Origin: Lytechinus variegatus
Lineage: Eukaryota; Echinodermata; Echinoidea; Temnopleuroida; Toxopneustidae
Assembly: GCF_018143015.1 (NCBI RefSeq)
Contig: NC_054740.1
Span: forward strand, 15,454,797-15,518,796
DNA: 64,000 nt
Direction of reading: 5' to 3'
In this document: piece after piece, positions 46,465 to 58,500 of the stretch
Layout: each line of letters begins with the position of its first letter
How positions within the stretch are numbered: position 1 is the stretch's first letter
Program-made: the position numbers and the translations under genes
Notes under the pieces: generated by a model
Databases searched by the model: none
What the model was told of the DNA's origin: nothing
Seen by the model: only the letters and a program-made list of their open reading frames with translations

Positions 46465-47663
46465 CAGAGTGAGTCAGAAAAAATGTCCCACTTTTGTAAA
46501 GTAGAATTGTTTAAAATATGAATATTTAATCATTAGTTTCATGATATGTCTTGATAGAAGTATCCTCCCAGTACATTCAGGTACCTTTTTCATTTGATCC
46601 CCTGCACGCATGACTGAACAGCTGACAATCTTTAGGAGACGGTCAGATCTCACTTGCGCCAAGTTACAGGATGGGGAATAAAACACTCTTTTGAACAAAG
46701 ACAGTCCGACAGACTGAAACACACACAAACACACACACGTACGCACACCCCAGCACACACACATGCGCACGCACTGGCAGACCCACTCAAACATGCACAC
46801 ACAAGCACACGCACACACACACACACACAAATATCACCTGTACGGTGATATTTCTGAACATTCCGGAGAACAGTCTTTCTGCTGGGACACCGAACATCTG
46901 GGTAACAGCGGCGAAACCCTTGCAAAACAACTGCTACACTCTGAGTCCTTGCATACTCGGTGACCATTAATGACCTATGTTGTGGTGTGAATTGAGGACG
47001 ACCATGATTCGTGTACTTTTGCTACTGTAAAAAAAAAGAGGCTCAAGTGACTGCTGCCAAATCAGGCAAACCCTTTTATAGGCAAGTGCAACAAAAGCAC
47101 ATCCACTGTAAATTTTCATTGTTAACCAACAAAAGACATAACCAGCATATTGTTTTATGCGCACTTGATGATGATGATGAAGATCAAGATCATGATCAAG
47201 ATGATGACAATGAGGATGATGATGATGATATGATCATAGTAGTGAATATGTTTTAAGGGGAAAGATTGTCAGGAATTACCACTTAAACATTCAGCGATCT
47301 TGCTAAAAATCAATGCTTAATCAGAAAAGAGAAAATTATGAACCAGTTATTACCATGTGTGTTGTGTGTGTGAGGGTGCGTGTGTTTGGGTGTGTGTGTG
47401 AGCATGCCAGTCTGTCTGTCAGACTGTCTTTGTCTAAAGCACTGTTTTATTCATCACCCAGTAACTTGGCGCAAGTGAGATCTGACAGTCTTCTAAAGAT
47501 TGTCCGCTGTTCAGTCATGCGTGCACGGGATCAAATTAAAATGGTACCCGAATGTACTTGGAGGATACCTCTATCAAGACATATCATGAAACTAATGAGT
47601 AAATATTCATATTTTAAACAATTCAACTTTACAAAAGTGGGACATTTTTTCTGACTCACTCTG
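46465..47663. mobile_element. Tc1/mariner-type element with ~240-bp inverted repeats
   Basis: Both ends read CAGAGTGAGTCAGAAAAAAT inward and are flanked by TA (TATA), the Tc1/mariner target. Arms 46465-46705 and 47423-47663 are imperfect inverted copies. The interior holds CA/TG and GAT repeats and a transposase fragment. Confidence 0.85.
46830..46967 (-). pseudogene. transposase N-terminal (HTH) fragment
   Basis: About 46 codons (TQSVAVVLQGFRRCYPDVR, PSRKTVLRNVQKYHRTG) with the look of the helix-turn-helix start of IS630/Tc1/mariner transposases. It then runs into a CA/TG microsatellite, so the protein is broken; no catalytic domain remains. Confidence 0.7.
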
Positions 47664-48499
47664 TATACCAAAATATCAGCTCGTGCTTCGCGCTCGAATT
47701 GTTTGATCAGTAAGACACATATCCGTTTAATGGCACAGTCCTTAAAATGTCTCTATTAGGTCAGTGTACCTGGCCATTTGAGCGCGCCTATCCACTTACC
47801 TAAAAAATTAATCAACATTTCGCTGGTGCCCCCCCCCCCATGCCGTGACCCATGGTACTCCACTGCCACACACAAACACCCACACACATACACGCACACA
47901 CACACAAATGCCCTGGAGGAAAACAAAAAATATTAGAATCGATGATCTCCAATTTCTGGTTCCCATCGCAAATAGCGCCATCTTCGGGTTCTATTTTCAG
48001 AAAGCTGCTTCAATGAAATCACAGATTGATGATCGAATGCAATTTCTAATAGCCTTTTAATGTATTTTTAGGATGAAAAATACTACTTCTACCATCAAGT
48101 GAACAAGAACGACTATTGTTTGCATATGAGGATCTCGGGGGGTGGGGTGGGGTTGCGGCGGTCCGTCCCGGGTCCTCTTGATAAAATTTGTGTTTGAAAA
48201 AAAAACATTTGAAAACTGTATAAATTTTGGGGTCCCCAGAAACATAAAGGAGGTGCTCGTTTTGAATACCTTTTTTGTTCGTTAAAAGAAACTTCAACCG
48301 TCAAGTCGAAAAGACGAGGGTCTTCGACCATTTTTGCTTGCTTGCATGAAAAAAATCCTTGATCTGCCACTTTCGAGGGTAGTGGCATAAAAATGATGGC
48401 AATTAGGCGAAATGATTTTGGATAGCAAGGCAATGTGGGTGATCAAATCCTCTGTACCTTGCTATGTGCTGTTTGACAGACAACCATCTATGTATTGAA

Positions 48500-48645
48500 G
48501 GCTTTGGAGGCTCTCTTTGTATAGTTCCAATATGATTTATGCTTTCTTCCCTTTCTGTATTTTGCTCTGAAGCGCCTTGAGCATTTTAATAAGAAGGAAA
48601 GGGTGCTATAGGAATGACATGTATTATTATTATTTTTTTATTATA
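48500..48645 (+). repeat. LINE/SINE 3' tail
   Basis: aagcgccttgagcattttaa ... gggtgctataggaatgacat followed by attattattatt, the typical end of an L2/CR1-like non-LTR element or a SINE using it. Confidence 0.65.
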
Positions 48646-49404
48646 TCTTACATAGCCTCATGCGTTGATTTAGGGTCAACCATACATGAAGCCTGTTTTG
48701 TTAAAGTTATAATTCTAAATAGTCCAATGAGTCAACAAATTAAAAGGGCTAAAGTATTTGTACACCTCTTTAAGACTTTATGGCTCGCAAACCCCCTTTA
48801 GATATTAGCAAAAAATATTGATTCTTTCAGAACTTTTTTGTTTTCTTTTTTATCTAATTCACCCACTCTAAAAGAAAATGAGAGTACACTAAAAAACCAA
48901 GAGATCCAATGGGCATGATATGATATTAAAACTTTGATTCGGGTTTAGTGTTGAAATATAAAATAAATATAATTTTTCATTGTTGATTTAAATGTTTATC
49001 AATTAATTTCATAGTACAATAATTATCATGATTATGATTATCGTCACTATGATCATCATCATCATATATTTTTTATTCTATGATTTTTTTTTTCTTGGGA
49101 GGGGGGCTCAGGCAAGGGAATTCCCATCAGCACTCTATTGAAATGTGTTACTTCTGTTTCATGAACAGACATAATAATAATACAAACATTACATCAACTT
49201 CTACAATCAACATAAACAAATTATAGTTGACCAAACGTATCATAATCCACGGGGTTTTATGGGACATTGCTGAAAATAGCAAAGTTACAGAAAACAACAA
49301 AAAGAAGAAGAAATCAATGCTGCTCCGCAGTTCAAGATAAGGAGAGGGAGAGAGAGAGAATGCCCGTAAGAAAGGCCATGAAAATAAACAAGGGACAAAT
49401 TGAT

Positions 49405-49620
49405 TGCAAGTGTGTAGGTGTGTGTGTGTGAGGGTGAGTGGGTGGGTGCGCGTGTGCGTTCGTGTGTTTGTGAAGATAGATAAGGGGTGTTGGGTGTGTG
49501 CAGGTGTGAGCGTGAGGTGCATAAGGGTGGTTGCGAGGGAGTGTAGGTGTGCATATAACATACACACACTCCCTTACCCTCCCCCACAAACACACCCTCT
49601 CTCTCACACACACACAAACA
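49405..49620. repeat. TG-rich then CA-rich low-complexity region
   Basis: gtgtgtgtgtgagggtgagtg changing to cacacactcccttaccctccc, which can pair loosely with itself. Long frames across it are artefacts. Confidence 0.8.
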
Positions 49621-50050
49621 CCAACAGTAACTCGCAACAAACAGGGTGTCGCTTATATTATTTTTTTTTCTAAAATTAAAGATTCATTATATAACATGAT
49701 TTATACCTAAAAAATTAGATGGTCCCTTCCCGAAAGCTGGTACATCAAATTTTGTTCCTCTGATGATATTATCAGACATTGGATACAATAGCATTAACAC
49801 ATTTTAGAAGAAGTTAAATATTTCTTAGTTGACACAAATAAACTATCAAAATAGGTTTAACTCTGAAACTTTCCTTTATGAAAGGTGTATATTATAAGTA
49901 TTCTCCTTTTGAGAGGTGCCAAATTGCATCTTTAATGTTTGAAAGGTTGAACCTACTTTTCTTATAGTGTAAGATTAATATAAATAAAAATGATACCCTT
50001 ATTTTTTCAACATCAGGACAAACTTTCTGCTAGCATGTTGACAATTTTAT

Positions 50051-50278
50051 ATACACTGGGTAAAAAAAATTGGTTAACATTTATACCACCAAGAGGGTAA
50101 TTATGAGTCCAAGCATATTGTCCAGTATAAAGTTAAAAAATTAGCAATTACTTTAGAATGATCGAAATTTTCATCACACTGGATAAATAAATAATGCTCC
50201 AAAAGAAATGCCTAATGTTGGTTGGATACACAATTACTTTCATGGAGCACTTTTACCCAATATTTGTTAGAGTGTATA
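50051..50278. mobile_element. TA-flanked MITE, copy 1
   Basis: Ends tatacact and agtgtata. The interior (gggtaattatg, atcacactgga, aatgcctaatgttggttg, catggagca) is shared with the copy at 56146. Confidence 0.75.
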
Positions 50279-50604
50279 CATTACAAAGATTAATTAAAGG
50301 ATCCCGGTCGATTTTTTTATGTGTCCATTCTATAATGTTTATCTCGAACAGTGCTAATCTAGCAAAAGTATATGAATTTGTTTTATTGTGCACTAGATGC
50401 ACTGGACTGGGAATCTCACCAAACGTTTAATGACGTAAGCACCAACAATGTCAACGTCAAAAATGCCTGCGCTCAAACTCATTGCAAGAAAACAACACAA
50501 TCTTCCTAATGTTGACATTGTTTTATTTTAATTCCTTCTCATTAGACCTATCATATTCATTCATCTCTTCTTCATTCATTTCGTTTCCCCTAGCTTAGAT
50601 ATTG

Positions 50605-50606
<2 letters not shown>

Positions 50607-50641
<35 letters not shown>
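50607..50641. repeat. TA microsatellite
   Basis: Uninterrupted TA dinucleotides, about 17 units. Confidence 0.95.
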
Positions 50642-50645
<4 letters not shown>

Positions 50646-52771
50646 TCTAAATGAAAGTGAAGTAACTTTCTCCTTTCTCCTAAATTATCAATAGAACAAT
50701 AAAAAGTAGTGATTTCTAGAACGTGTTATATCAACTTTTTTTGAAAATGGATCTATTCATATCTAATTATCAATGCGTTCTTCATCTACCCGTCAGTCTC
50801 TTTTAACATCCATGATAATTTTAATGATGACAAACACCACATATAATTTCTTAAGCTATTTTTTTCTTAAATAACAAAATAGGAGCTGGTGTTCTTTGGA
50901 AATGAAAAGATAAGTATTGTAAAATTAGTGATACACGTTGGTCTATTACCAGGCTCTGTTAAAAAAATCAAACAATAACAACAAATAGTATTAAGAATGG
51001 ACAGGATTTTCATGCGTTTGATGTAAAAGATAAAATACCTTGCTGTATATATAGGGTATAAAGTGTCGTTAAGAGTCGAACCCCGGTCGCATACGTATAC
51101 ATTCCTAAGCACTCACACACAGAATTGTCATATTCCATATGCTTTTTGGCAGTGAATGTTGATTATTTGGTTTTCTGAATTTGCCATACGGCCGTTCCCA
51201 TGATTTAATATCTTTTCTAATTTTGTTACACGTTATCTATAAAAAAAAAATTCATTGAACATGCATATTTTGGACTGAATCTTGTTTATTTGATTCTCTT
51301 TCATTTTGGCATAATCATATTCCAATACTGTATCTCTACTAAAAATAAATTTCTGTATAAATGAATAAATAGGCCTAAATAGATAAATGATAAACATTAT
51401 TTAGTTATTCAGTCATACAGACTTTTTTAGTGGAGATAAAGTATACAAGCACCCTTACTTTTGTGGATATAATCATAAATATTCCCATCAACAACTCTTC
51501 CACACCTCTCTGTCTCACGTACGGCAACACTCACCCACACCCCAAACTCGCATATTCACTCTTACAATTTAGGCCTATCTTGAATTAGATTATATTGTTT
51601 TGTAGTGATTATGAAACCGAACCAATGAATCCGACGCGAATCCCGTTCAATAAGGAAGGGTGACATTAATATAGATCACATCCTACAGCTGTCAGAATTG
51701 AACCTTCAAACTGCAAATAAAAAGTAAAATTAGTTTAAAACTGCAAATTTAGTTACTACATGAATACACAATAAAACATGATACAACTCAATCAGCCAAT
51801 AGCGCAAAGAGTTACCATTGAATATGCCCTTTTTTTATAAGCTTTACAGGGTAAAAGATAAGGCCCAAACACTGGTTTGTTACATTTCCATAAGTCGAAT
51901 AGAAGAGCTATAATGATGAAGTGGTGGATGAATATGGTTTGCTGGGTAGCAGGAGTATGAGATAGTCATCCTGGCAAGAACATATAAAAGAAAGAGGGGA
52001 TGGAAAGGGGGTGGGGCAGGATAGATAAATGTGTGTGTGGGATGTGGGTGCGAGAGGGAAAGAGAGGGAGTGATACAAACTCTTAATAACCAAAAGAAAT
52101 AAACCTATACTTTCGCTTTTTCTTAGATCTTTTAACAATTGCACACGCCTGTTTATACAGCCAATCAAAGACGAGCAAAATGTTAAGTGATTGAGTTGTA
52201 AAATTGACTTACAAGAAGATGAAAAGGAAAAGTTTGTCCAATTTGCAAATAACTTTTGTGTTCGGCTATCCACCCCTTGGACTGAATAAAACCTCGCGCG
52301 AGCGCTCAATGGAGATTAACTATGAAGGGAGGACTATTAACGTTTAACCATTCCTGACTTATTAAGATCTTACATCGCTTGCCGCAAGCAAGGGAACAAG
52401 GGAGATTCGTCAAGGAGCTGTGATAGGGCTGTGAGTGTCGATCTGACTAAACTTCGACTTATTAACCTAAAGCAAAAAGGAGGCGTTGTGCGCAGAAGCT
52501 CACAATCACGTGTTTGGTTCTCGTTTGTTGATTTATTATTTTTTTTTTACTGAGCGGGTTCAAGGGTGAGCAAAATCTTCCGGAAAACTTTACTCCATCA
52601 TCACCTGATAGTTAATCGAGGTGTAAGCCGCGTAATTGATGACATTAGATGCGTTAATTGCAATCCAACGACCAGCTTTATACAATTTACCCGTGGCGGA
52701 GAAGAGGAAGCTTAGGGCTTGTTTTGAGGGATCATACTGCATCTTGGTGCACGGCCTCAGCTCCTCTAGAG

Positions 52772-53387
52772 ATGGATGGGAACAATCCCGCGTACTATCA
52801 CTACCTCCCAAAGGGACAGTTCCCGGTACCTATCACCAATGGTGAAGTTAGTAACTTTCCATCCAGCTATAGCCCCCAACCTCCATCTTGTCTATATGAG
52901 ACCAAACCAACTATCCACAACGAGGATGCCGCAGGGTATGGTCACGCTACCGGTCTACAGGTACCCGATGGTCGGGGAGATGACGGGCTAGCTATTCAGC
53001 AACAGTACGTCCAACTTCACGGCGCCACAATGCCAATGCATTCTCAAACGAACCCTCAGGACTTATCTAGGCCGCTGGCTCTGGCCCAGCAAGCCTGTAG
53101 CCAGTCGCAACAGTGCGACGGACTCCCTATAAATTCTCTTGCGTCTCAGCAGCCGAATTATGCTCGAATGCATGGGCTTTCGATGGCGGGACACCATGGC
53201 GCTGTAAACGGTGGCCAAGGGCAGTGCCACGGGCAACTAGCACACCAACCGCTTTACACAATGGCTTCCGAGTATCCTATGTCCTCAGCTAAGATGTCGA
53301 AGAATGCTAATGTTGGTCAGAATCTTCAATTTCCATGGATGAAAACAACAAAATCTCATGCTCATATGTGGAAGGCAAATTGGCCAG
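52772..53387 (+). CDS. Lox: ParaHox gene Lox (Xlox/Pdx1) exon 1
   Basis: Homeodomain transcription factor of the ParaHox group; in deuterostomes it patterns posterior or mid gut and, in vertebrates, pancreas. The exon encodes 205 residues plus one base. Start: MDGNNPAYYHY, with G at -3 and +4; a Met 38 codons upstream (52658) gives an unlikely basic leader. Features: PPSCLYE near residues 37-43, as in the Pdx1 N-terminus; a Gln/His/Ala-rich middle; hexapeptide FPWMK at 187-191 followed by TTKSHAHMWKANWPG, the Xlox-specific extension. Donor cag|gtaaga. Exon 1 ends just before the expected homeodomain. The homeobox exon lies to the right of the window. Confidence 0.93.
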
Positions 53388-56145
53388 GTAAGATTTGGAA
53401 TTATTTTTCTTTTGTGAATATTGCATTTTAAGTTTTCACCCTACTTAAGATTTTTTTTGGCTAGACCTTTTATAAAAACCTTTTCCCCTGTTTGAAAAAA
53501 AAACAACATTTGAAATTAGCGATTTTTCGTGACCCGTTTCTCTTAACCGGAACTGTTTGAATCCCTTTTCAATAATTTCTTGATCTGGTTTATATTATGC
53601 AAAATAAAGCCGACCATTTGTAATCTCTTTTAAAGTCAAATTCAAACCCATTATCACAGTTAAGATTTCCTTTTTAAAATTGACCAAAACAGTTATTGTT
53701 TCTCGATATAAATACTGCCAATTGATTACAAAATATTCCGAAACTTTCCTTTATTTTCTAATAGATAATTTACAGGTTTACTTTCAAGGATAAACAAAAC
53801 TATCATAATCATGATTAAAATCATCTCTGTATTGATTTTATGAGACTTTTCCCTTAATTATGATCGAGTATACAAGCCTTTGTCGTCCCTATTTCACATG
53901 GTTCCTTACAGTAAAATGTTAAACTAAAATGATTAAAAACAAATTATTGATTACATAGAATAACTTTAATATTACATCATATTACAAATATATGAATACT
54001 ATTTCATAGCTATTTTTCTGTTTTCCATTTTATATCTGTTCAAGGTTTGCATTTAGTAAGAAAAAAAAACATTTTGAATATAAGATGATCACGTTTCCGC
54101 CATTCTCATTAAACTGAAATTAAGACATACATGATAGTTTGAGAAGGAAATTATGCTTTAGTCATATCATTATTAGGTTAGTTCAATGATGTATATAGAT
54201 ATTTGTCACGTCAACCATTATAAGGACAATTCTTGATGAAAATTATTTGTCATTGACTGAAAATTATTAATTTCTGTCCACATGCTTTTAAACTGACCAC
54301 ATACAAGAGAAAATATCATTTCTATGAGGTTGATAGATTGATAGTTCAGTAAATTATCATCTTTAATAAAATTATAATAGGAATACATGTTTTACCTTTA
54401 CGATATATCTACAAATGAGGCAAAATTACTTTGTTTTCATCCTGCTAAGACAATAAGGTTTTAAAAGGGATTAAAAGAATCGGTGGATCGAGGGTTCAGG
54501 CTGAGTATAACAATTGTGATGCCGATAGCTTAGAAAATCTAGTTGGTTTGGAATCACTTCAGGGAAATAGTGAATTTTGGGGAATATCAATTATGTTGTT
54601 ATAGAGAAAAGACGATTGAGTTGTGTTTTAAATTGCACCTCTTGCGGATGGCCGTTTGTAGTTGAGTGCAATTTGATGGGCGGTCACGGTTAAGTTAATA
54701 TCTTGAAACGTAATTTCATAACCATTATTTGTATCAGTAATTGGTGGTATGCATGGGAAGGGCTATGTTATCCAATACTGATGTATATTCCTATTAAAAT
54801 TTGATTTTAGGATATAAGTAAATATGAATGAAATAAAAATCTATAATTAGCTCAGTGATATTTGTAAGATTATGATTTTTTTCTTTATAAAATTTGCAAC
54901 GGAAATGATTAAAGACGGCTACACATGATAATTTACAGCCCCTGAAATTAAAAACAAGGTATATAGCCTATATAAATGCTGTAAACTTCGCTTTTAGGGG
55001 CCTGCATTGGCATATGCACGGTAGCCTGACAGAAGGAAAGATAGTAATATTCGAACAGAAACGGAGAGAGAATAAATGATTAACCCAAAGTACATTCAAT
55101 GGATTTATTAGTTTAGGCCCGGGAATACGAGGGGCATGAGAACTCATTATGCAGTATATAGTGCGTATATTGAGATTGTAATTAAAACTGAGATTTGCGG
55201 CTACTCAACCGGCTATAATAGCATTGCTACTGAAGAGTCCCACTTTTTCTATAATCTTCTGCAAATTGGGATTGGTTTACGTTTCGATATCAAATTAAAA
55301 TGCATAGTTTTAGCCTTTATGAAATGATAAATAAGTGAAAACTAAAAATGAAACAAGACGGTGTATATTTGCGAATTGTCCTTTTTGTTACGATATTGTG
55401 CACGTCATAACTAAGAAATGTTGAAAAAAATGTATTCTTAAAACAAAAAAAAGATAATGCTACCTCGACTATGCACAACAGACTTCGAAATCCTTTTAAA
55501 AAATAAATTGATGTGAGCATGTACTAAACAAATTACTGCTGTGTTTTTTCCTAATTCCTTCTACATTTAAATGTTTTTCCCAAATCGCCACATTTACGTT
55601 TGAATTTGAAGTGATCATACCATTTATAATGTGCAGTAACAAATAATATATCCAGATCTACATTTTAAATGTATTTGCGCTTCTTAATGATATTCAGATT
55701 TATTACATTAATTTAGGGGAAAAACAAAGGGGCCAATATACGATCATAATATGACTTCACGATGAATTTGTCAGAATTAATTAATTCGGCTTTGAATTAC
55801 TTTTTTATTTACCATCAGATTTTATTTTAATGATTGGTAATGGATTGCGTTACTTCATATCACAAAACATCATAAAGTGCTATAATAAGTAAACTAAACT
55901 GAAATGTTAGCAATGATTAGTCTGCGTATTATTAGCCTATAAGCTGTATATTGTCATTAGATTTTGTAAAAGAAAGAATGAATTGACCAAATCGAAGTTT
56001 CCTCTTCATGGAAAATTATAACAAACATACAACACTACTTATAGAGAATCTGTTTTAAGCCCACTGTTCTAAACTTGAATACCAGTTATCGCCCATTTAC
56101 AAAATTTGAATAAAAAGTGATGCCAGTGTCTGTTCCAAAATTATG

Positions 56146-56366
56146 TACACTGTAACAAATATTGGGTAAAAGTTTAACCAGCACGGGGGTAATTATGTGC
56201 CCAGCCAAGTTGGGGCAGTATTTTACCCAATGCGGAAGCATATTGCCCAGTAAGAAGCAGCAATCACATTAGAATGAGCAAAATTGTCATCACACTGTAT
56301 GAATAAAAATGCCTAATGTTGGTTGAACACATAATTACCCTCATGGAGCATTTTTACCCAATATAG
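56146..56366. mobile_element. TA-flanked MITE, copy 2
   Basis: Begins tacactgtaacaaatattgg, the inverted equivalent of the right end of copy 1 at 50278. It has the same interior and orientation as copy 1; its right end is eroded. Confidence 0.7.
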
Positions 56367-58259
56367 TAAAATTTGAAAACTACTCAAAACTTAGTGTTAA
56401 GGCAATATATGTCTCCTGCATAATGAACTAATACACAAAGTTATACTAATCTTAGTGGTAAACACGGTGATTATATCAACAGAAGCATACGAACAAAACA
56501 TCGAAATTGACGCTTTCTCGCATCATGTCTTCGAGCTACAAAAAATGTATTCTATAAAAGTATTTCAAGTACCGATGTCACTGTGTTGAGTTGTGTGTCT
56601 TATTTTGGGCGACGGCTCCGCCAGAACCGTCGACTGTTGCACCTGCAGCGCTCGGGCGGTTAGCGTGCTTTATTGCTGGTTCAGCACACGTCGCCACATT
56701 TGTCTATGTAGCTGGTGAACACCACTCGCTAGAGGCAAATCTTGGCTCAAAGGCGCCGTTTTGATATTTTTGGTATTATCCTCTACCGTTTACCACTTTA
56801 TGACAAAAATTATGATGTCAAGAAATGACACGGGGTATGAATGGATTCAGGGGTGATTGAGTCCTGTTCCGTTGTCTCAATGCTGATAATACATTTTGCA
56901 ATTGACCCGGGGAAAGATTTTTTTTGTCACTTTCGCATAAAGCTTAATCATTAATGTAGAAATATAATTCTAAGTAAGATCTAATTCTCACTCTCGGCAC
57001 AGATACGAAAATAAGACATTTAAAGTGTATTATCATTCACATCATATTTTCAAAATTGCAAGTTATTACCAAACACACGGTTGATATATTTAACTTAAAA
57101 GCTCTACTTTTATAATCAATTAATTGAACATTAATTTAGTACGCATTTCTATCATCTTAAAATATATATTATATCGCGTTTAACGGAAATAAGAAGGGCT
57201 TTAGATTAAACAGAATGATGGAATGATGATATCGTTGATTTTGATATGTTTACATGTAAGCTATTGGATGACCTGGAAGTACTTAGGGACCAAACTTGTA
57301 ACCTTGGACCCCTCATGCTCTTAGAGCGACTGAACATGAATGAGTACACACCACTTCAAATTGATAAATGATATCACATTTTATTCTCATTAAAAACGCC
57401 TCTCACACTGTTAAATGGGGGTAGATGATTACAATTAATCGCCCCTGTTCATTGTGTACGCTGAAAGCTGGGAGGGAAATCAACTCATTGCTGCACCAAA
57501 ACAGTTAATACTACAACTGAAGTTAGTGATGAGATTTTTAGCAGGTGTCCCGTCAATATTAGAGATGTTTTTGCTATGTTTTATAAGTTGTTCTTCCCCT
57601 TTGGTCTAGCATTAGTGTGCACCCCAGTTTTAGTCATATTTTGGTAATTATTTTGAACCGGCTTTTTTTTGGGGGGGGGGTTAGCATAGGGATAGCGAGA
57701 AGAGGGACACGGTATCATTTGATCTATTATGATATTATTTATGACTTAATAATAATAATAATATTCCGCATTTATAAGAAAAAATTTCATAACAGAAAGT
57801 AAACAAAATTTACATCGTAAATTTCAAATTAAAGTTTACATTTATTCATTGCCAATAGAAAAATACATAAAATTACTCCATTGTTACCATTATAATAAAA
57901 AAATATCATTACACTCTTGGAAGTAATGATGGCTTGCATATCATATTTATTGAATTATGCACTATAGTGATCAAGGGCAGATGAATTCTGTGATTATTAA
58001 ATCTCACGATATAAGATTGTTACGGAGATGAAGGTATTTCATAACTGCTTTTATAGATAAATTTTGAGCCCTTCACATACTGTTTGTAATCATAAATCAC
58101 AATCAAAATGAGATCACTAATAATCATTGAGTACTGTAGAACTTACACCCTTTTCACTATTTTCTAAACACACAAATCTGTCATAACTAATGGAATAGTG
58201 ATATGTATAAGAACAACAATTTTATTACTCCTTCTGCTACCACAATACTATACTACTAA

Positions 58260-58500
58260 TATATGTATAAGAAGTAGTACTGCTATTACTACTAGTACTA
58301 AAGAGAGTAATAATGACAAAAATAATAATTGATAATAATATTTATTGTTTTTGTTATTATTATTATATCAAAGATAACACAGCTACTGCTAATATAATGA
58401 TAATAACATAAATGATAATGGTAATAATGATAATACAAACGATATTGATGATGGCAGGACTAATAATGACATTAATGGTCATGATGATAATAATATAACA
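58260..58500. repeat. TAA/AAT low-complexity region
   Basis: Degenerate ataataat and tactactac repeats inside Lox intron 1. Confidence 0.85.

Larger units (their letters stand above)
47868..52771. other. intergenic region upstream of Lox
   Basis: Apart from the repeats listed I see no gene. The last 500 bp before the Lox ATG are less AT-rich and contain a FoxA-type consensus TGTTGATTT at about 52524-52532 and a CG-rich cgcgcgagcgctc at about 52295. A 5' UTR and promoter must lie here, but I cannot place the transcription start. Confidence 0.45.

Noticed and set aside
48120..48180. G-rich tract as a regulatory or G-quadruplex site
   Set aside because: Short, low complexity and lying among repeat remnants; nothing links it to a gene.
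49148..49673. Thr/His/Pro-rich frames of about 90 to 139 codons
   Set aside because: They translate TG/CA-rich low-complexity DNA on both strands.
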